A DNA stretch of 64,000 nt, from the NCBI GenBank assembly GCA_965199245.1, contig CBDAQP010000003.1, forward strand, positions 248,001-312,000, written 5' to 3'. This DNA is from Carbonatibacter sp965199245. Lineage in GTDB: Bacteria; Pseudomonadota; Alphaproteobacteria; Kiloniellales; Kiloniellaceae. Below, piece after piece: positions 8,932-17,228 of this stretch; within the stretch, counting starts at the first letter, position 1; each line of letters opens with the position of its first letter. Below the pieces are notes generated by a model. The model saw only the letters and a list, made by a program, of their open reading frames with translations, was not told the origin of the DNA and made no database searches. The translations under genes and the position numbers were made by a program.

Positions 8932-10815
8932 ATGGCAAATAAAGACTCTGGTGTTGCAAAAAAAATAATGGCTTATGTGCTGTGTGGCTTACTAATTCTC
9001 AGCTTCGCCGCCTTTGGCATCGGTGATGTTTTCACGAATTTTGGCAACAATCCGCCAGTGGCCCACGTCGGAGAGCGCGAAGTTTCACGCCAAGACTTTG
9101 CCCGCGACCTGTCACAACGCACAAGACAACTTTCAGAACAGTTTGGACAGGCTCTGTCCCCGCAACAAATTCAGGCGTTGGGTGTTGGGGATCAAGTCCT
9201 CGGCGCACTGATAGCGCAAGCCCTCAACGACCTGCGAGGGGAAGAAATGGGACTGGTCGTCCCGCGCACCGTACTTCAGAAAGAATTACTCAAAATTGAC
9301 GCCTTTCACAACGACTCCGGTGTCTTTGATCCCACCCAATTCCAAAATTTGCTCTATCAAAACAAACTCAGCGAAGACCAGTTTGTGTCTTCGCTGTCCA
9401 GCAATTTGATCCGCACACAGCTTTTCGCCCCGATGGGTGCCTCTGTTCAGGCCCCAACTGCATTGGCCCGGGTTTTGGCACGTTCTCAATCCGAAACGCG
9501 CCGTGTTGACTATGTGCGCATTGCACACGCAGACCTGCCCACCCCGACGGAGCCTGATCGGGACAGCCTGAATAGTTTTTATCAGGGACTGGGAAATCAA
9601 GAGCGCACACGATTTATGGCCCCCGAATATAAGGCTGTGCGCTATATTCACCTCGATCCCGCCGCAACAGAGATCACCCCAACAACAGCAGAGATTGAAA
9701 AAGAATTTCAAGCCCAAAAAGACAGCCTGAACCAAGCAGAAAGTCGCCGTCTCTCCCAAGGTATCTTCGCGACGCAGCACGCTGCAGCCACCGCAGCCAC
9801 ACGCATTCAGGCGGGGGAAGACTTTGCGACTGTCATCACGGAACTCTCTGGTCAGGCTCCGATTGACTTGGGCGACATCACCCCTGGTCAATTCATTCCG
9901 GAATTAACTGGCCCGGCCTTTGCCATCCCGGTAGGGCAAGTGACAGCACCTCTGTCCAGTCCGCTCGGCTGGCACCTTGTGCGGGTAGAGGGTATCACAC
10001 CCGCGCAAAGCGTCACACTGGACGATGTACGCCCGGACATCGTTCGTGATGCGACCCTGCGGCTTGCAACAGAAAAGCTTGTCAGCGTTGCCAATCAGCT
10101 TGATGATGCTCTGGGCGGCGGCGCAACATTGGACGAAGCGGCAAAAAACCTTGGTCTCGATTTGATCGTGGTTCCCGCACTTGACTCCAACGGTTTAGAT
10201 CAGGATGGAAAGACTGTTTCCGCCCTCACCAGCAGGCCCGATTTTCTCGCAACACTGGCGACGACAGAGGTCGGCTCTGACAGCCTGTTGCAGGAATTAG
10301 ATGGCGGCGGCTGGTTTGTTTTACGCGTTGACAGCCGCACCCCGACAACCCTGCGCAGATTGGATGAGGTCAAGCCAGAACTCCTTGCCCTGTGGCAAGC
10401 CGAACAACGCCTTACCGCCGCAAACCTCAAGGGCGAAGAAATCCGCACCCAAATCGAAAACGGCCCCCTCCCCACAGATGGTCTTTTGATCAGGAAGAAT
10501 GTCGTGTTGTCACGCACAACGCAAACGCTGACAAACCAACCCGCAGGCCAGACAGTCGCCGCTGTCTTTTCCGCAAAGGTCGGAGAAGCCATCATTAGTA
10601 ACGAAGAGAACGCAACCTTTGTCGTGCGAATTACGGCACGCGACTTTGCTCCGGATGATGCGGAGGCCATCGCCACCTTGCGCGATTCTTTGCAGGCTGG
10701 TTATCAACGCGAGCTGGACAACAGCCTGATGAGCGCACAGGAGCGGGCCGTTGGGGTGACAGTCAACCACGCCGTTTTGGACTCTGTCTATTCTGGCGGG
10801 GCAGGAGCACAGTAG
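8932..10815 (+). CDS. ppiD: Periplasmic folding chaperone / peptidyl-prolyl isomerase, PpiD-SurA type
   Basis: A membrane-anchored periplasmic chaperone of 627 residues. A short cytoplasmic N-terminus is followed by one membrane segment (about 12-32, IMAYVLCGLLILSFAAFGIG), then VFTNFGNNPPVAHVGEREVSRQDF, the SurA-like N-terminal domain. A parvulin-type PpiC domain lies at about 265-355 (GEDFATVITEL, IPELTGPAFAIPVGQVTAPLSSPLGWHLVRVEG). A second weaker chaperone-like region follows. The parvulin catalytic residues are not all evident, as in many PpiD proteins, so isomerase activity is uncertain. trpE begins one base after the stop codon, indicating an operon. Confidence 0.9.
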   Translation: MANKDSGVAKKIMAYVLCGLLILSFAAFGIGDVFTNFGNNPPVAHVGEREVSRQDFARDLSQRTRQLSEQFGQALSPQQIQALGVGDQVLGALIAQALNDLRGEEMGLVVPRTVLQKELLKIDAFHNDSGVFDPTQFQNLLYQNKLSEDQFVSSLSSNLIRTQLFAPMGASVQAPTALARVLARSQSETRRVDYVRIAHADLPTPTEPDRDSLNSFYQGLGNQERTRFMAPEYKAVRYIHLDPAATEITPTTAEIEKEFQAQKDSLNQAESRRLSQGIFATQHAAATAATRIQAGEDFATVITELSGQAPIDLGDITPGQFIPELTGPAFAIPVGQVTAPLSSPLGWHLVRVEGITPAQSVTLDDVRPDIVRDATLRLATEKLVSVANQLDDALGGGATLDEAAKNLGLDLIVVPALDSNGLDQDGKTVSALTSRPDFLATLATTEVGSDSLLQELDGGGWFVLRVDSRTPTTLRRLDEVKPELLALWQAEQRLTAANLKGEEIRTQIENGPLPTDGLLIRKNVVLSRTTQTLTNQPAGQTVAAVFSAKVGEAIISNEENATFVVRITARDFAPDDAEAIATLRDSLQAGYQRELDNSLMSAQERAVGVTVNHAVLDSVYSGGAGAQ

Positions 10816-10816
10816 C

Positions 10817-12349
10817 ATGTCCCGCGTTGCAGCAACAGATTTTGAAAACTTTGCCAAAACCTTCGCGGCGGGCCGCCCTCAGATTGTTTGCCTGACAGAA
10901 CTTGCCGATCTGGATACACCAGTTTCTGCCTTTCTCAAACTCGCTGACGCACGGCCCAATTCTTTTTTGTTTGAATCGGTCGAAGGCGGAAAAACAATCG
11001 GGCGTTATTCCTTTTTGGGTTTTGATCCTGATTTGGTCTGGCGGTGCAACGGGCAACAGGCCGAAATAAACCGCAATTACCAACGCAACCCGACCGCCTT
11101 TGTCGCCGATGGTAAGCCTGCACTCGACAGCCTGCGGGCCTTGGTACGCGCCTGTCAATTTGATCTCCCCGCCCACCTGCCGCCCATGGCGGCGGGACTG
11201 GTCGGGTACATGGGCTATGAAACCGTGCGTCTGATGGAAAATATTTCAACGCAAAAGCCCCCCCCCTTGGGCGACAAGGTTCCAGATGGCCTTTTTATCC
11301 GTCCAACCGTCACAGCGATTTTTGACCGCATTGAAGATCATATTACCCTCTCGACAACGGTCTGGCCGACAGAAAATCAAAACGCATGGGAGGCCTATAA
11401 CACTGCACGCACACGTCTGGAACAGGCCCGGGCGGATCTCCGTAGCCCCCTGCCGACAACAACAATACCCGCGACAGATCACGCAGAAAACGCTCTACCG
11501 CTCAAGGTCGAGTCAAACCTGAGCACAAAAGATTTTCACGCTATGGTCGAAAGGGCCAAAGACTACATTCTCGCCGGGGATGTTTTTCAGGTCGTTCTCT
11601 CGCAACGCTTTCGCTTGCCCTTTGATCTTCCCCCCTTCGCACTCTATCGCGCTTTACGCCGTATCAATCCATCACCTTTTTTGTTTTTCATGAACTTCGG
11701 ACACTATAGCATTGTTGGCTCTAGCCCTGAAATCCTTGTTCGGGTGCGCGATGGCAAGGTTACAATTCGTCCGATTGCCGGAACCCGTAAACGCGGAGCT
11801 AATGCCACAGAGGACAAAGAGCTGGCCCGTGATCTGCTGAACGACCCAAAAGAATGCGCTGAACATTTGATGTTGCTTGACCTTGGCCGAAATGATGTCG
11901 GGCGCGTTGCTCAGGTCGGTTCTGTGGCCGTCACGGAACGGATGGCGATTGAACTCTATAGTCACGTTATGCACATTGTTTCAAACGTCGATGGAGTGAT
12001 GGATGGCACACGGGCCGACTTGATTGATGCCCTCATCGCGGGCTTTCCCGCCGGAACGGTCTCTGGTGCGCCCAAGATACGAGCGTTAGAAATTATCGAA
12101 GAGCTCGAACCTACACGCCGGGGAATTTACGCTGGAGCTGTCGGCTATTTTGGCGCAGGCGGGGGCATGGACACCTGCATTGCCTTGCGAACCGCTGTGG
12201 TCAACGAGGGAACAATAACAATTCAAGCCGGGGCCGGAATCGTCGCAGACTCCATCCCCGAAAACGAAGACCGCGAATGCCATAACAAGGCACAGGCTCT
12301 CATTCACGCCGCCGAAGCCGCCCTACGCTCTGCCGCCACAGGACAATGA
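10817..12349 (+). CDS. trpE: Anthranilate synthase component I
   Basis: Converts chorismate to anthranilate, the first step of tryptophan synthesis, with ammonia delivered by a TrpG subunit. The 510-residue protein has the N-terminal Trp-regulatory region with FLFESVEGGKTIGRYSFLG (the LLES-type feedback motif is present as FLFES) and the chorismate-binding domain at about 230-500: IRPIAGTRKRG, LLDLGRNDVGRV, FPAGTVSGAPKIRA and YAGAVGYFG. The ribosome-binding site lies inside the end of ppiD. No trpG, trpD or trpC follows within the window, although trpE is often followed by them, so the glutaminase subunit must be encoded elsewhere. Confidence 0.96.
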   Translation: MSRVAATDFENFAKTFAAGRPQIVCLTELADLDTPVSAFLKLADARPNSFLFESVEGGKTIGRYSFLGFDPDLVWRCNGQQAEINRNYQRNPTAFVADGKPALDSLRALVRACQFDLPAHLPPMAAGLVGYMGYETVRLMENISTQKPPPLGDKVPDGLFIRPTVTAIFDRIEDHITLSTTVWPTENQNAWEAYNTARTRLEQARADLRSPLPTTTIPATDHAENALPLKVESNLSTKDFHAMVERAKDYILAGDVFQVVLSQRFRLPFDLPPFALYRALRRINPSPFLFFMNFGHYSIVGSSPEILVRVRDGKVTIRPIAGTRKRGANATEDKELARDLLNDPKECAEHLMLLDLGRNDVGRVAQVGSVAVTERMAIELYSHVMHIVSNVDGVMDGTRADLIDALIAGFPAGTVSGAPKIRALEIIEELEPTRRGIYAGAVGYFGAGGGMDTCIALRTAVVNEGTITIQAGAGIVADSIPENEDRECHNKAQALIHAAEAALRSAATGQ

Positions 12350-12411
12350 GGCAGGGGATAATCTGCAACCTGCGTAACCTCCTCTCCAGCGTGAGCGCAA
12401 ATGCCTCTTGT

Positions 12412-12438
12412 GCAAAAAACAAGATTTTGTTTTTTTGC
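12412..12438 (+). terminator. Candidate A+T-rich terminator hairpin after trpE
   Basis: GCAAAAAACAA, a GATT loop and TTGTTTTTTTGC form an imperfect stem (one extra T) 63 bases after the trpE stop. It is T-rich on the descending arm, but there is no G+C-rich core, so confidence is modest. Confidence 0.4.
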
Positions 12439-12558
12439 TTGCAAAAATTTCACTTGATCACTATATCTTTACTAGAAATCATATCGTTACGAATAAGTAA
12501 TTTTCCTACAACCATCTTAAGCGGCTTTGTTTCTGTGGTGTGATAATAAACATGACGT

Positions 12559-12577
12559 AACGTTAATAATTAACGTT
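12559..12577. repeat. Perfect palindrome built from AACGTT units
   Basis: AACGTTAAT and ATTAACGTT are perfect inverted arms around a single central A. A further CAACGTTAAC follows at 12581-12590, giving three AACGTT cores within 30 bases. The arrangement resembles a dimeric operator or a nucleoid-protein site. No known regulator is assigned. Confidence 0.6.
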
Positions 12578-12718
12578 CCGCAACGTTAACAAATTTATTT
12601 CGATTTCGAAAATAATTCGTTGCGAAAAAGAAACATTTAAACACAACACACCGATAACAACATAAAATAAAACAAAAAAACCACACTCCTCCTCTCGCAC
12701 AAATTTTTCCTGCCTTCA

Positions 12719-12743
12719 TTTCCCTCTGTGTGTAAACAGGGAA
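12719..12743 (-). terminator. Weak hairpin after the EamA transporter gene
   Basis: TTCCC and GGGAA arms with an inner TGT/ACA pairing abut the TAG stop of the transporter gene. There is no T-run after it on the minus strand, so it is only a possible terminator. Confidence 0.3.
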
Positions 12744-13607
12744 CTATCGCGGGACATAAGCGCGTGAGCGCAGGATAAAGGCAATCCCTGATAGAATAAC
12801 AGCTGTCCCGATAATCATGCGCGGGGTCAGTGGATCATCAAACAGAATCGCCCCCATCACCAAGGGCACGACTGGGATAATCAGCGTAAAAGGCAACACC
12901 AGCGACACGGGCTGATGTTGAACCAACCAGGCATAGGCCCCATGCCCAAGGATCGAACCACACAGAGCCATAAAAACGATTCCCCCCCACGCAGAAAGCG
13001 ATGCAGTCTGTGCAACCAAAACTAAGGATGGTTCAAAAATCAAGCTCAAAACCAGTGAAATCGTCCCCCCAATTACCGCTGTCCAACAGATCAGAGTCAG
13101 GGGGGAAAGTGCGACTCCTCTGACAATAATGGTATAAACGGCGAAAGAAAGCGCAGACAACAGAGTCATAACAATGGCATCTGTGGCCCCAAAAAATAGA
13201 GGGTCATAGAAGATAACCACAACCCCGACAAAAGAAACCGCTAAACCAGTGATCCGCCGTATACCGGGAATTTCCCTGAAAAAAAGGAAATCCAAGATAA
13301 TCGCAAAGGCAGGGGCCATCTGCATAATCACCGCTACCATGCCCGTTGAGGGTGAGAGTCGGACGGCCTCGAACATCGCGGCAAAATTCCCCTGAAGCAA
13401 CACGAGAGAAAGAACAAGTAAGATTTTAAATTGCCCCTTGGGAAAGGGACAAAAGGGCAAAAGCAAGACCGCGACAATCGCCAAGCGAAAAACCAACGAC
13501 GACCAGATTGGAAAATCCAAAACCCCTAGCTTCACAGCAATAAAATTCGTCCCCCACAGCAAGATGACCATCGCCAGAACCAAAAAATCGCGTACAGGCA
13601 TCATCAT
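12744..13607 (-). CDS. DMT-superfamily (EamA) inner-membrane transporter
   Basis: A 287-residue polytopic protein with about ten hydrophobic segments arranged as two EamA repeats (about 1-140 and 145-285). MVILLWGTNFIAVKLG in the first helix pair and LWGTN are typical of the family; the second repeat includes IVRGVALSPLTLICWTAVIGG and LPFTLIIPVVPLVMG. Substrates of such carriers are often amino acids or metabolites, but nothing in the sequence fixes it. Three ATG codons stand in a row at the start; the first (13605-13607) overlaps the TGA of the upstream ATP12 gene as ATGA, indicating translational coupling. Confidence 0.9.
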   Translation of the reverse strand: MMMPVRDFLVLAMVILLWGTNFIAVKLGVLDFPIWSSLVFRLAIVAVLLLPFCPFPKGQFKILLVLSLVLLQGNFAAMFEAVRLSPSTGMVAVIMQMAPAFAIILDFLFFREIPGIRRITGLAVSFVGVVVIFYDPLFFGATDAIVMTLLSALSFAVYTIIVRGVALSPLTLICWTAVIGGTISLVLSLIFEPSLVLVAQTASLSAWGGIVFMALCGSILGHGAYAWLVQHQPVSLVLPFTLIIPVVPLVMGAILFDDPLTPRMIIGTAVILSGIAFILRSRAYVPR

Positions 13608-14350
13608 GATATAACCAGCTCTCTCTGCCAGAATTGACCACAACGTAAAAAACGAAAAACAGCCACAAATTCATGCTCAATCGCGGCAATCCGCGCCTGA
13701 GCCTCCGCATCCGCGCCCCAACGATCAATCTGATAACGATCATGGAGTAAAACAGCATCCAACGCCTGCTGTTCCGTAATCTGGCCCGCCACAGCCAACA
13801 GCCCAACGACAAGTGAACCGCCCTCACGTACCAAACTGAGCAAAGCCGACAACTGGAAATCAGAACAACGCACCACCGCACGCGCAAGGGTCTGCATCGA
13901 CTGTGACGGTTGAACCATCGCCCGCAGACCAGCAGTCGTCGTCAAGGGAGCTTGGAGTGCTGTTTCACACCGTTCCAGCAACGGCCCCCAAATTTCTTTT
14001 TGCACGTTCAAAAGCTGTTGCGTAGCGTGATCCCAGTAGCAAATCAAATCATGCGCCCCATAATCAACCAGCGTTTCACAAGCCTTCGTCCGGTTGTCTA
14101 CCACCCAATCCAACGCAGTACATGTCAGGGTCATCAAGGGCATGGTCCGGGCATCAATCGTCTCCGCTTGTTGCGCCCATTCTTCGCAAAGGGCACGGGC
14201 CAGTGATTCAGACGGAAAAACAAGTGCGCGTTGGGCTGGTGTCTTTAAAACTCGCTGATCCAGTAAAACCTCCCATCCGCCCGCCGCTGAGCGAACAGAG
14301 ACTTGCTGGTAAAATCGTTTCAGGGCGGTTTTTTGTGACAGTTCAGCCAT
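13604..14350 (-). CDS. ATP12-family F1-ATPase assembly chaperone
   Basis: Homologues (mitochondrial Atp12) bind the F1 alpha subunit during ATP synthase assembly; the family is confined to alphaproteobacteria and mitochondria, which helps place this organism. The 248-residue protein shows KRFYQQVSV, WEVLLDQRVLKTPAQRALVFPSESLARALCEEW, then TMPLMTLTCTALD and DLICYWDHATQQLLNVQKEIWGPLLE, all recognisable family blocks. It overlaps the HAD gene by 8 bases and the EamA gene by 4, so these form one transcription unit. Confidence 0.92.
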   Translation of the reverse strand: MAELSQKTALKRFYQQVSVRSAAGGWEVLLDQRVLKTPAQRALVFPSESLARALCEEWAQQAETIDARTMPLMTLTCTALDWVVDNRTKACETLVDYGAHDLICYWDHATQQLLNVQKEIWGPLLERCETALQAPLTTTAGLRAMVQPSQSMQTLARAVVRCSDFQLSALLSLVREGGSLVVGLLAVAGQITEQQALDAVLLHDRYQIDRWGADAEAQARIAAIEHEFVAVFRFLRCGQFWQRELVIS

Positions 14351-15059
14351 CGCGCCCTAATTTCTCCGCCAAACTGTTCAGGGTCGCCGGAATATCGGTA
14401 AAGTTATCAATTAACTGATTCGCGCCCGATTCGATTAAGGCCGCGTCCTCGTGATAGCCCCAACGCACACCAAGGCAGGCCGTTCCCGCCGCGCGGCCCA
14501 TCGCCATATCAAAACTGGTATCCCCGATCATAACTGCAGCTCGTGCTGAGACAGCATTTTCATCTAACGCCTGTTCCAAAATCGCTGGATGCGGTTTGCT
14601 GGGGCCATCATCTGCGGTTTTCAGGGTTCCGAAAAAATCCACCAGCCCATGATGTCGGAGAGAATTATCTAGACCTCGCCTATTCTTCCCAGTCGCAATC
14701 GCCAGACGATAGTCCTGCGCCCGTAGCACGGTCAGCGTTTCACGCACACCAGGATAGAGCGGTTCTTGAAAACTATCCGGGTCACGGCGATAACGGCTGA
14801 ATGCGCGGCGATAGCCGTCGGCGAGGGCGGAAATGGTGTCCTGACGACCTCTATTATAGCCGTCTGGGAGCAACTGCTCGACAGCCTGTTCCAGCGACAG
14901 CCCGACAATCGACCGCACAGCGGCAAGGGACGGCGCAACCAAACCGCAACTACGAAAGGCATCGCCCATGCCCTGATAGATCATCGCCTGACTATCAACA
15001 ATAGTGCCATCAAAATCAAAGACAACCAGATCAAAGGCCCGAGTCTTTTTTGATGTCAT
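14343..15059 (-). CDS. HAD-superfamily hydrolase, phosphoglycolate-phosphatase-like
   Basis: A 238-residue haloacid-dehalogenase-type phosphatase. Motif I is VVFDFDGTIVDS with the nucleophile Asp and second Asp, the helical cap follows (about 20-85), motif II is LAIATGKN, and motifs III/IV are GPSKPHPAI and VMIGDTSFDMAMGRAAG. The GDTxxD layout and cap type match Gph-like enzymes, but the substrate is not determined. It starts inside the rluC stop codon (ATGA) and ends inside the ATP12 gene, an arrangement typical of alphaproteobacteria. Confidence 0.92.
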   Translation of the reverse strand: MTSKKTRAFDLVVFDFDGTIVDSQAMIYQGMGDAFRSCGLVAPSLAAVRSIVGLSLEQAVEQLLPDGYNRGRQDTISALADGYRRAFSRYRRDPDSFQEPLYPGVRETLTVLRAQDYRLAIATGKNRRGLDNSLRHHGLVDFFGTLKTADDGPSKPHPAILEQALDENAVSARAAVMIGDTSFDMAMGRAAGTACLGVRWGYHEDAALIESGANQLIDNFTDIPATLNSLAEKLGRDG

Positions 15060-16108
15060 TTTTGAGTATCCTCATCACTAAAAAACAAATCAAGCGCACG
15101 CGGGGAAGAGTGACGCAGATCTGTTGCATACTGTTCCAGCACAGTAACGGCATCCTCCCCTCTATGCAGGGGAAAGCCACGGCGGTCGAACTCTTGGGCC
15201 ATCGGCGCGGGCGCGGGGGCTTGCACCCGTAGCGTGGTTCCGTCCTGTGGATGCGGCAAAGAGAGTTCGCGGGCGTGAAGCATCATCGCCCCTCCATTAT
15301 CGCCCGGGCCATACTTTCGATCACCCAGCACTGCTGCCCCCGATTCGGCGCAGTGAACGCGCAACTGATGCGTCCGCCCACTGAGGGGCATTAAGGCCAC
15401 CCAACAGACCCCCGCCCGCGTCGCGGCAATACGGTAGTATAGCGACAGTGACGGACGCCCTGCTGTCGCATCAACGACCATTTTTTCACCCAGCGACCCA
15501 TATTTCTTAAGTAGTGGTAAAAAAATCCAACCCTTTTCTTGCGGCGGAGTCTGGCGCACAAGTGCCCAGTAAACTTTGTGAACTCTGCGCCCCTCAAAGG
15601 TTCGCGCCAAAGCCCGCGCCGCCTGTCCCGTACGCGCCAGCACCAGCAAACCCGTCGTGTCCCTGTCCAAACGATGCACCAAACGTGGACGAACACCCGA
15701 GTCATCACAGAGGCAATCCAACAAACCATCAAGATGGCGGCCCTGACCCGTCCCCCCCTGAACAGCCAAGCCCGCTGGCTTGTTCAAAATAATGACGGCG
15801 TCATCTTGATAGAGGACAAGGGCACGCAGGGCCTCACAATCACGGGGATCAGGGTTTTGTTTTTCCCCTACCGGTTTAGACATTGGTACAGGCGGAACCC
15901 GGATAGCTTGACCAGCCTCAACCCGAACAGCCGCTTTCGCGCGTTTGCCATCGACGCGAATTTGTCCCTTACGCAACGCCTTTTCAACCTGAGCATGGGC
16001 CAGCGTCGGGACATATTTTTTAAACCACCGATCCAACCGCATTCCGGCATCATCGAGGGTAACCTGTTCAACACGCACAGGTATTTTGTTTATGGGACTT
16101 TTATTCAT
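15056..16108 (-). CDS. rluC: RluC/RluD-type ribosomal large-subunit pseudouridine synthase
   Basis: Isomerises uridines in 23S rRNA. The 350-residue protein has an N-terminal S4 RNA-binding domain (about 20-80; AGMRLDRWFKKYVP, ALRKGQIRVDGKRAK) and a catalytic domain with LNKPAGLAVQGG, the motif HRLDRDTTGLLVLART containing the catalytic Asp, and LMPLSGRTHQLRVH. Which uridines it modifies (the RluC set, 955/2504/2580 in E. coli numbering, or the RluD set) cannot be told from sequence alone. It is the upstream member of the rluC-HAD-ATP12-EamA overlapping set; crcB ends one base before it begins. Confidence 0.92.
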   Translation of the reverse strand: MNKSPINKIPVRVEQVTLDDAGMRLDRWFKKYVPTLAHAQVEKALRKGQIRVDGKRAKAAVRVEAGQAIRVPPVPMSKPVGEKQNPDPRDCEALRALVLYQDDAVIILNKPAGLAVQGGTGQGRHLDGLLDCLCDDSGVRPRLVHRLDRDTTGLLVLARTGQAARALARTFEGRRVHKVYWALVRQTPPQEKGWIFLPLLKKYGSLGEKMVVDATAGRPSLSLYYRIAATRAGVCWVALMPLSGRTHQLRVHCAESGAAVLGDRKYGPGDNGGAMMLHARELSLPHPQDGTTLRVQAPAPAPMAQEFDRRGFPLHRGEDAVTVLEQYATDLRHSSPRALDLFFSDEDTQK

Positions 16109-16109
16109 A

Positions 16110-16475
16110 TCAAGCCCCCTTTACCAATGCCCAACCCACTAGAAAAGCCCCTACGCCGCCAAAAACAGACAGCAGAGCATAGCCTAAAGACAACAGATAT
16201 CGCCCCTGTTGAATCATCACGCCCAAATCCATGGAAAAGGTCGAAAAAGTCGTCAAACTCCCCAAAAAACCAACCGCGATCAACCCTCGCACCACTGGTT
16301 CTGTACCCCCACCCCAAGAACACAAAGCCCCCATTGCAAAAGAACCCAGACTATTCATCGCCAAAATCGACAACGGCCCCCCAAGAAACTTGCCGAGTAC
16401 AGCAACGGATAGAAAACGGGTCACAGCCCCCACTGCCCCACCTAATGCAACAAGGATGACAATCTTCACTGACAT
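16110..16475 (-). CDS. crcB: Fluoride channel CrcB/Fluc
   Basis: A small dual-topology-type fluoride exporter of 121 residues with four hydrophobic segments. The family signatures are present: GGAVGAVTRFLS near the N-terminus, the conserved Asn in MNSLGSFAMG, and the pore motif GFLGSLTTFSTFS whose Phe residues line the fluoride path in characterised members. No fluoride riboswitch was seen upstream; only 23 bases separate it from the isochorismatase-like gene. It probably belongs to the same transcription unit as rluC. Confidence 0.94.
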   Translation of the reverse strand: MSVKIVILVALGGAVGAVTRFLSVAVLGKFLGGPLSILAMNSLGSFAMGALCSWGGGTEPVVRGLIAVGFLGSLTTFSTFSMDLGVMIQQGRYLLSLGYALLSVFGGVGAFLVGWALVKGA

Positions 16476-16498
16476 GGCTCACCTCTTAGACACACGGC

Positions 16499-17140
16499 TC
16501 AGCCCAGCCAAGACAGCACCTGTGTACTATCCATCAAACAAACCCCCATCCGGCCCAGTTCTGCCAAACTGGCCTCAGAGGCATTGCACAGCGCATCAGG
16601 CACAACAACAATACGAAAGTCACGCGCAGAGGCTTCGTAAATCGTCGCCCGCGTTGCCGTTGTGAAGCTAAAACCACAAAGAATCACGGTCGTCACCCCT
16701 GCCATACGCAATTCTTGTTCAAGGGTCGTCCCATAAAAAGCCCCCCAACGTGGGCGGTAGAAAATCTGTTCAAGATCACCAATTTCTTGAAAATGACCAC
16801 TCATCAAATACTCTGCTGCAATACGCTGTTCATTGCCTTCGGGAAGAGCCTCAGGTACGAGCTCTGCACCCAACGAGCCTGGCATAAAAATCCGCAGACC
16901 GTTTTCCACATCGAAACGACGACAGGCATCAACATTCGACCCATCTGGGCGATAGAGTCGAACAGAGTGATAAATTGGCAGTGATTTTTGCCGACACAAA
17001 CGAACAATACCAGACAATGCCGACAAAGCCCGCCTCAGACCAGAGGCCCTAATCGGCGATTGCGGAAGAGTATAATCACGCTGGGCCGATAATGTAATCA
17101 GCGCGGCCGAGTCCTTAATCGGCGTGGTATAGTCGGACAT
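16499..17140 (-). CDS. Isochorismatase-like (cysteine hydrolase fold) protein with altered catalytic residues
   Basis: A 213-residue protein with the overall block pattern of isochorismatase-family hydrolases: an N-terminal strand (AALITLSAQRDY), a central RWGAFYGTTLEQEL block and a TTVILCGFSFTTATRATIYEASARDF block. Aligned by eye with the usual Asp-Lys-Cys triad, the Asp of the first strand is Ser, the Lys before the F-GT block is Arg, and the Cys of the third block is Ala. It may therefore be non-catalytic, a binding or regulatory relative, or use other residues. The frame is intact and codon use resembles its neighbours, so it is not a simple pseudogene. Confidence 0.75.
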   Translation of the reverse strand: MSDYTTPIKDSAALITLSAQRDYTLPQSPIRASGLRRALSALSGIVRLCRQKSLPIYHSVRLYRPDGSNVDACRRFDVENGLRIFMPGSLGAELVPEALPEGNEQRIAAEYLMSGHFQEIGDLEQIFYRPRWGAFYGTTLEQELRMAGVTTVILCGFSFTTATRATIYEASARDFRIVVVPDALCNASEASLAELGRMGVCLMDSTQVLSWLG

Positions 17141-17228
17141 TTATTCTCCCTACTGACCCACACAACACAAAAAAATACTATGTATTAAGCCAGCCAATGT
17201 AACAGATCAAAACTGCTGGCAAAAGTTT

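Larger units (their letters stand above)
12350..12743. other. 394-bp A+T-rich intergenic region between convergent trpE and the EamA gene
   Basis: Clearly richer in A+T than both neighbours and without a convincing gene. It contains a hairpin at 12412-12438 and a cluster of AACGTT palindromes at 12555-12590. Since both flanking genes point into it, it cannot be a promoter region for either of them. It may hold terminators, a small RNA, or a protein-binding or replication-related site. Confidence 0.6.

Noticed and set aside
15539..16459. Plus-strand frame of 306 codons opposite rluC and crcB
   Set aside because: Antisense to two well-supported genes; composition is unlike any protein family and there is no start signal.
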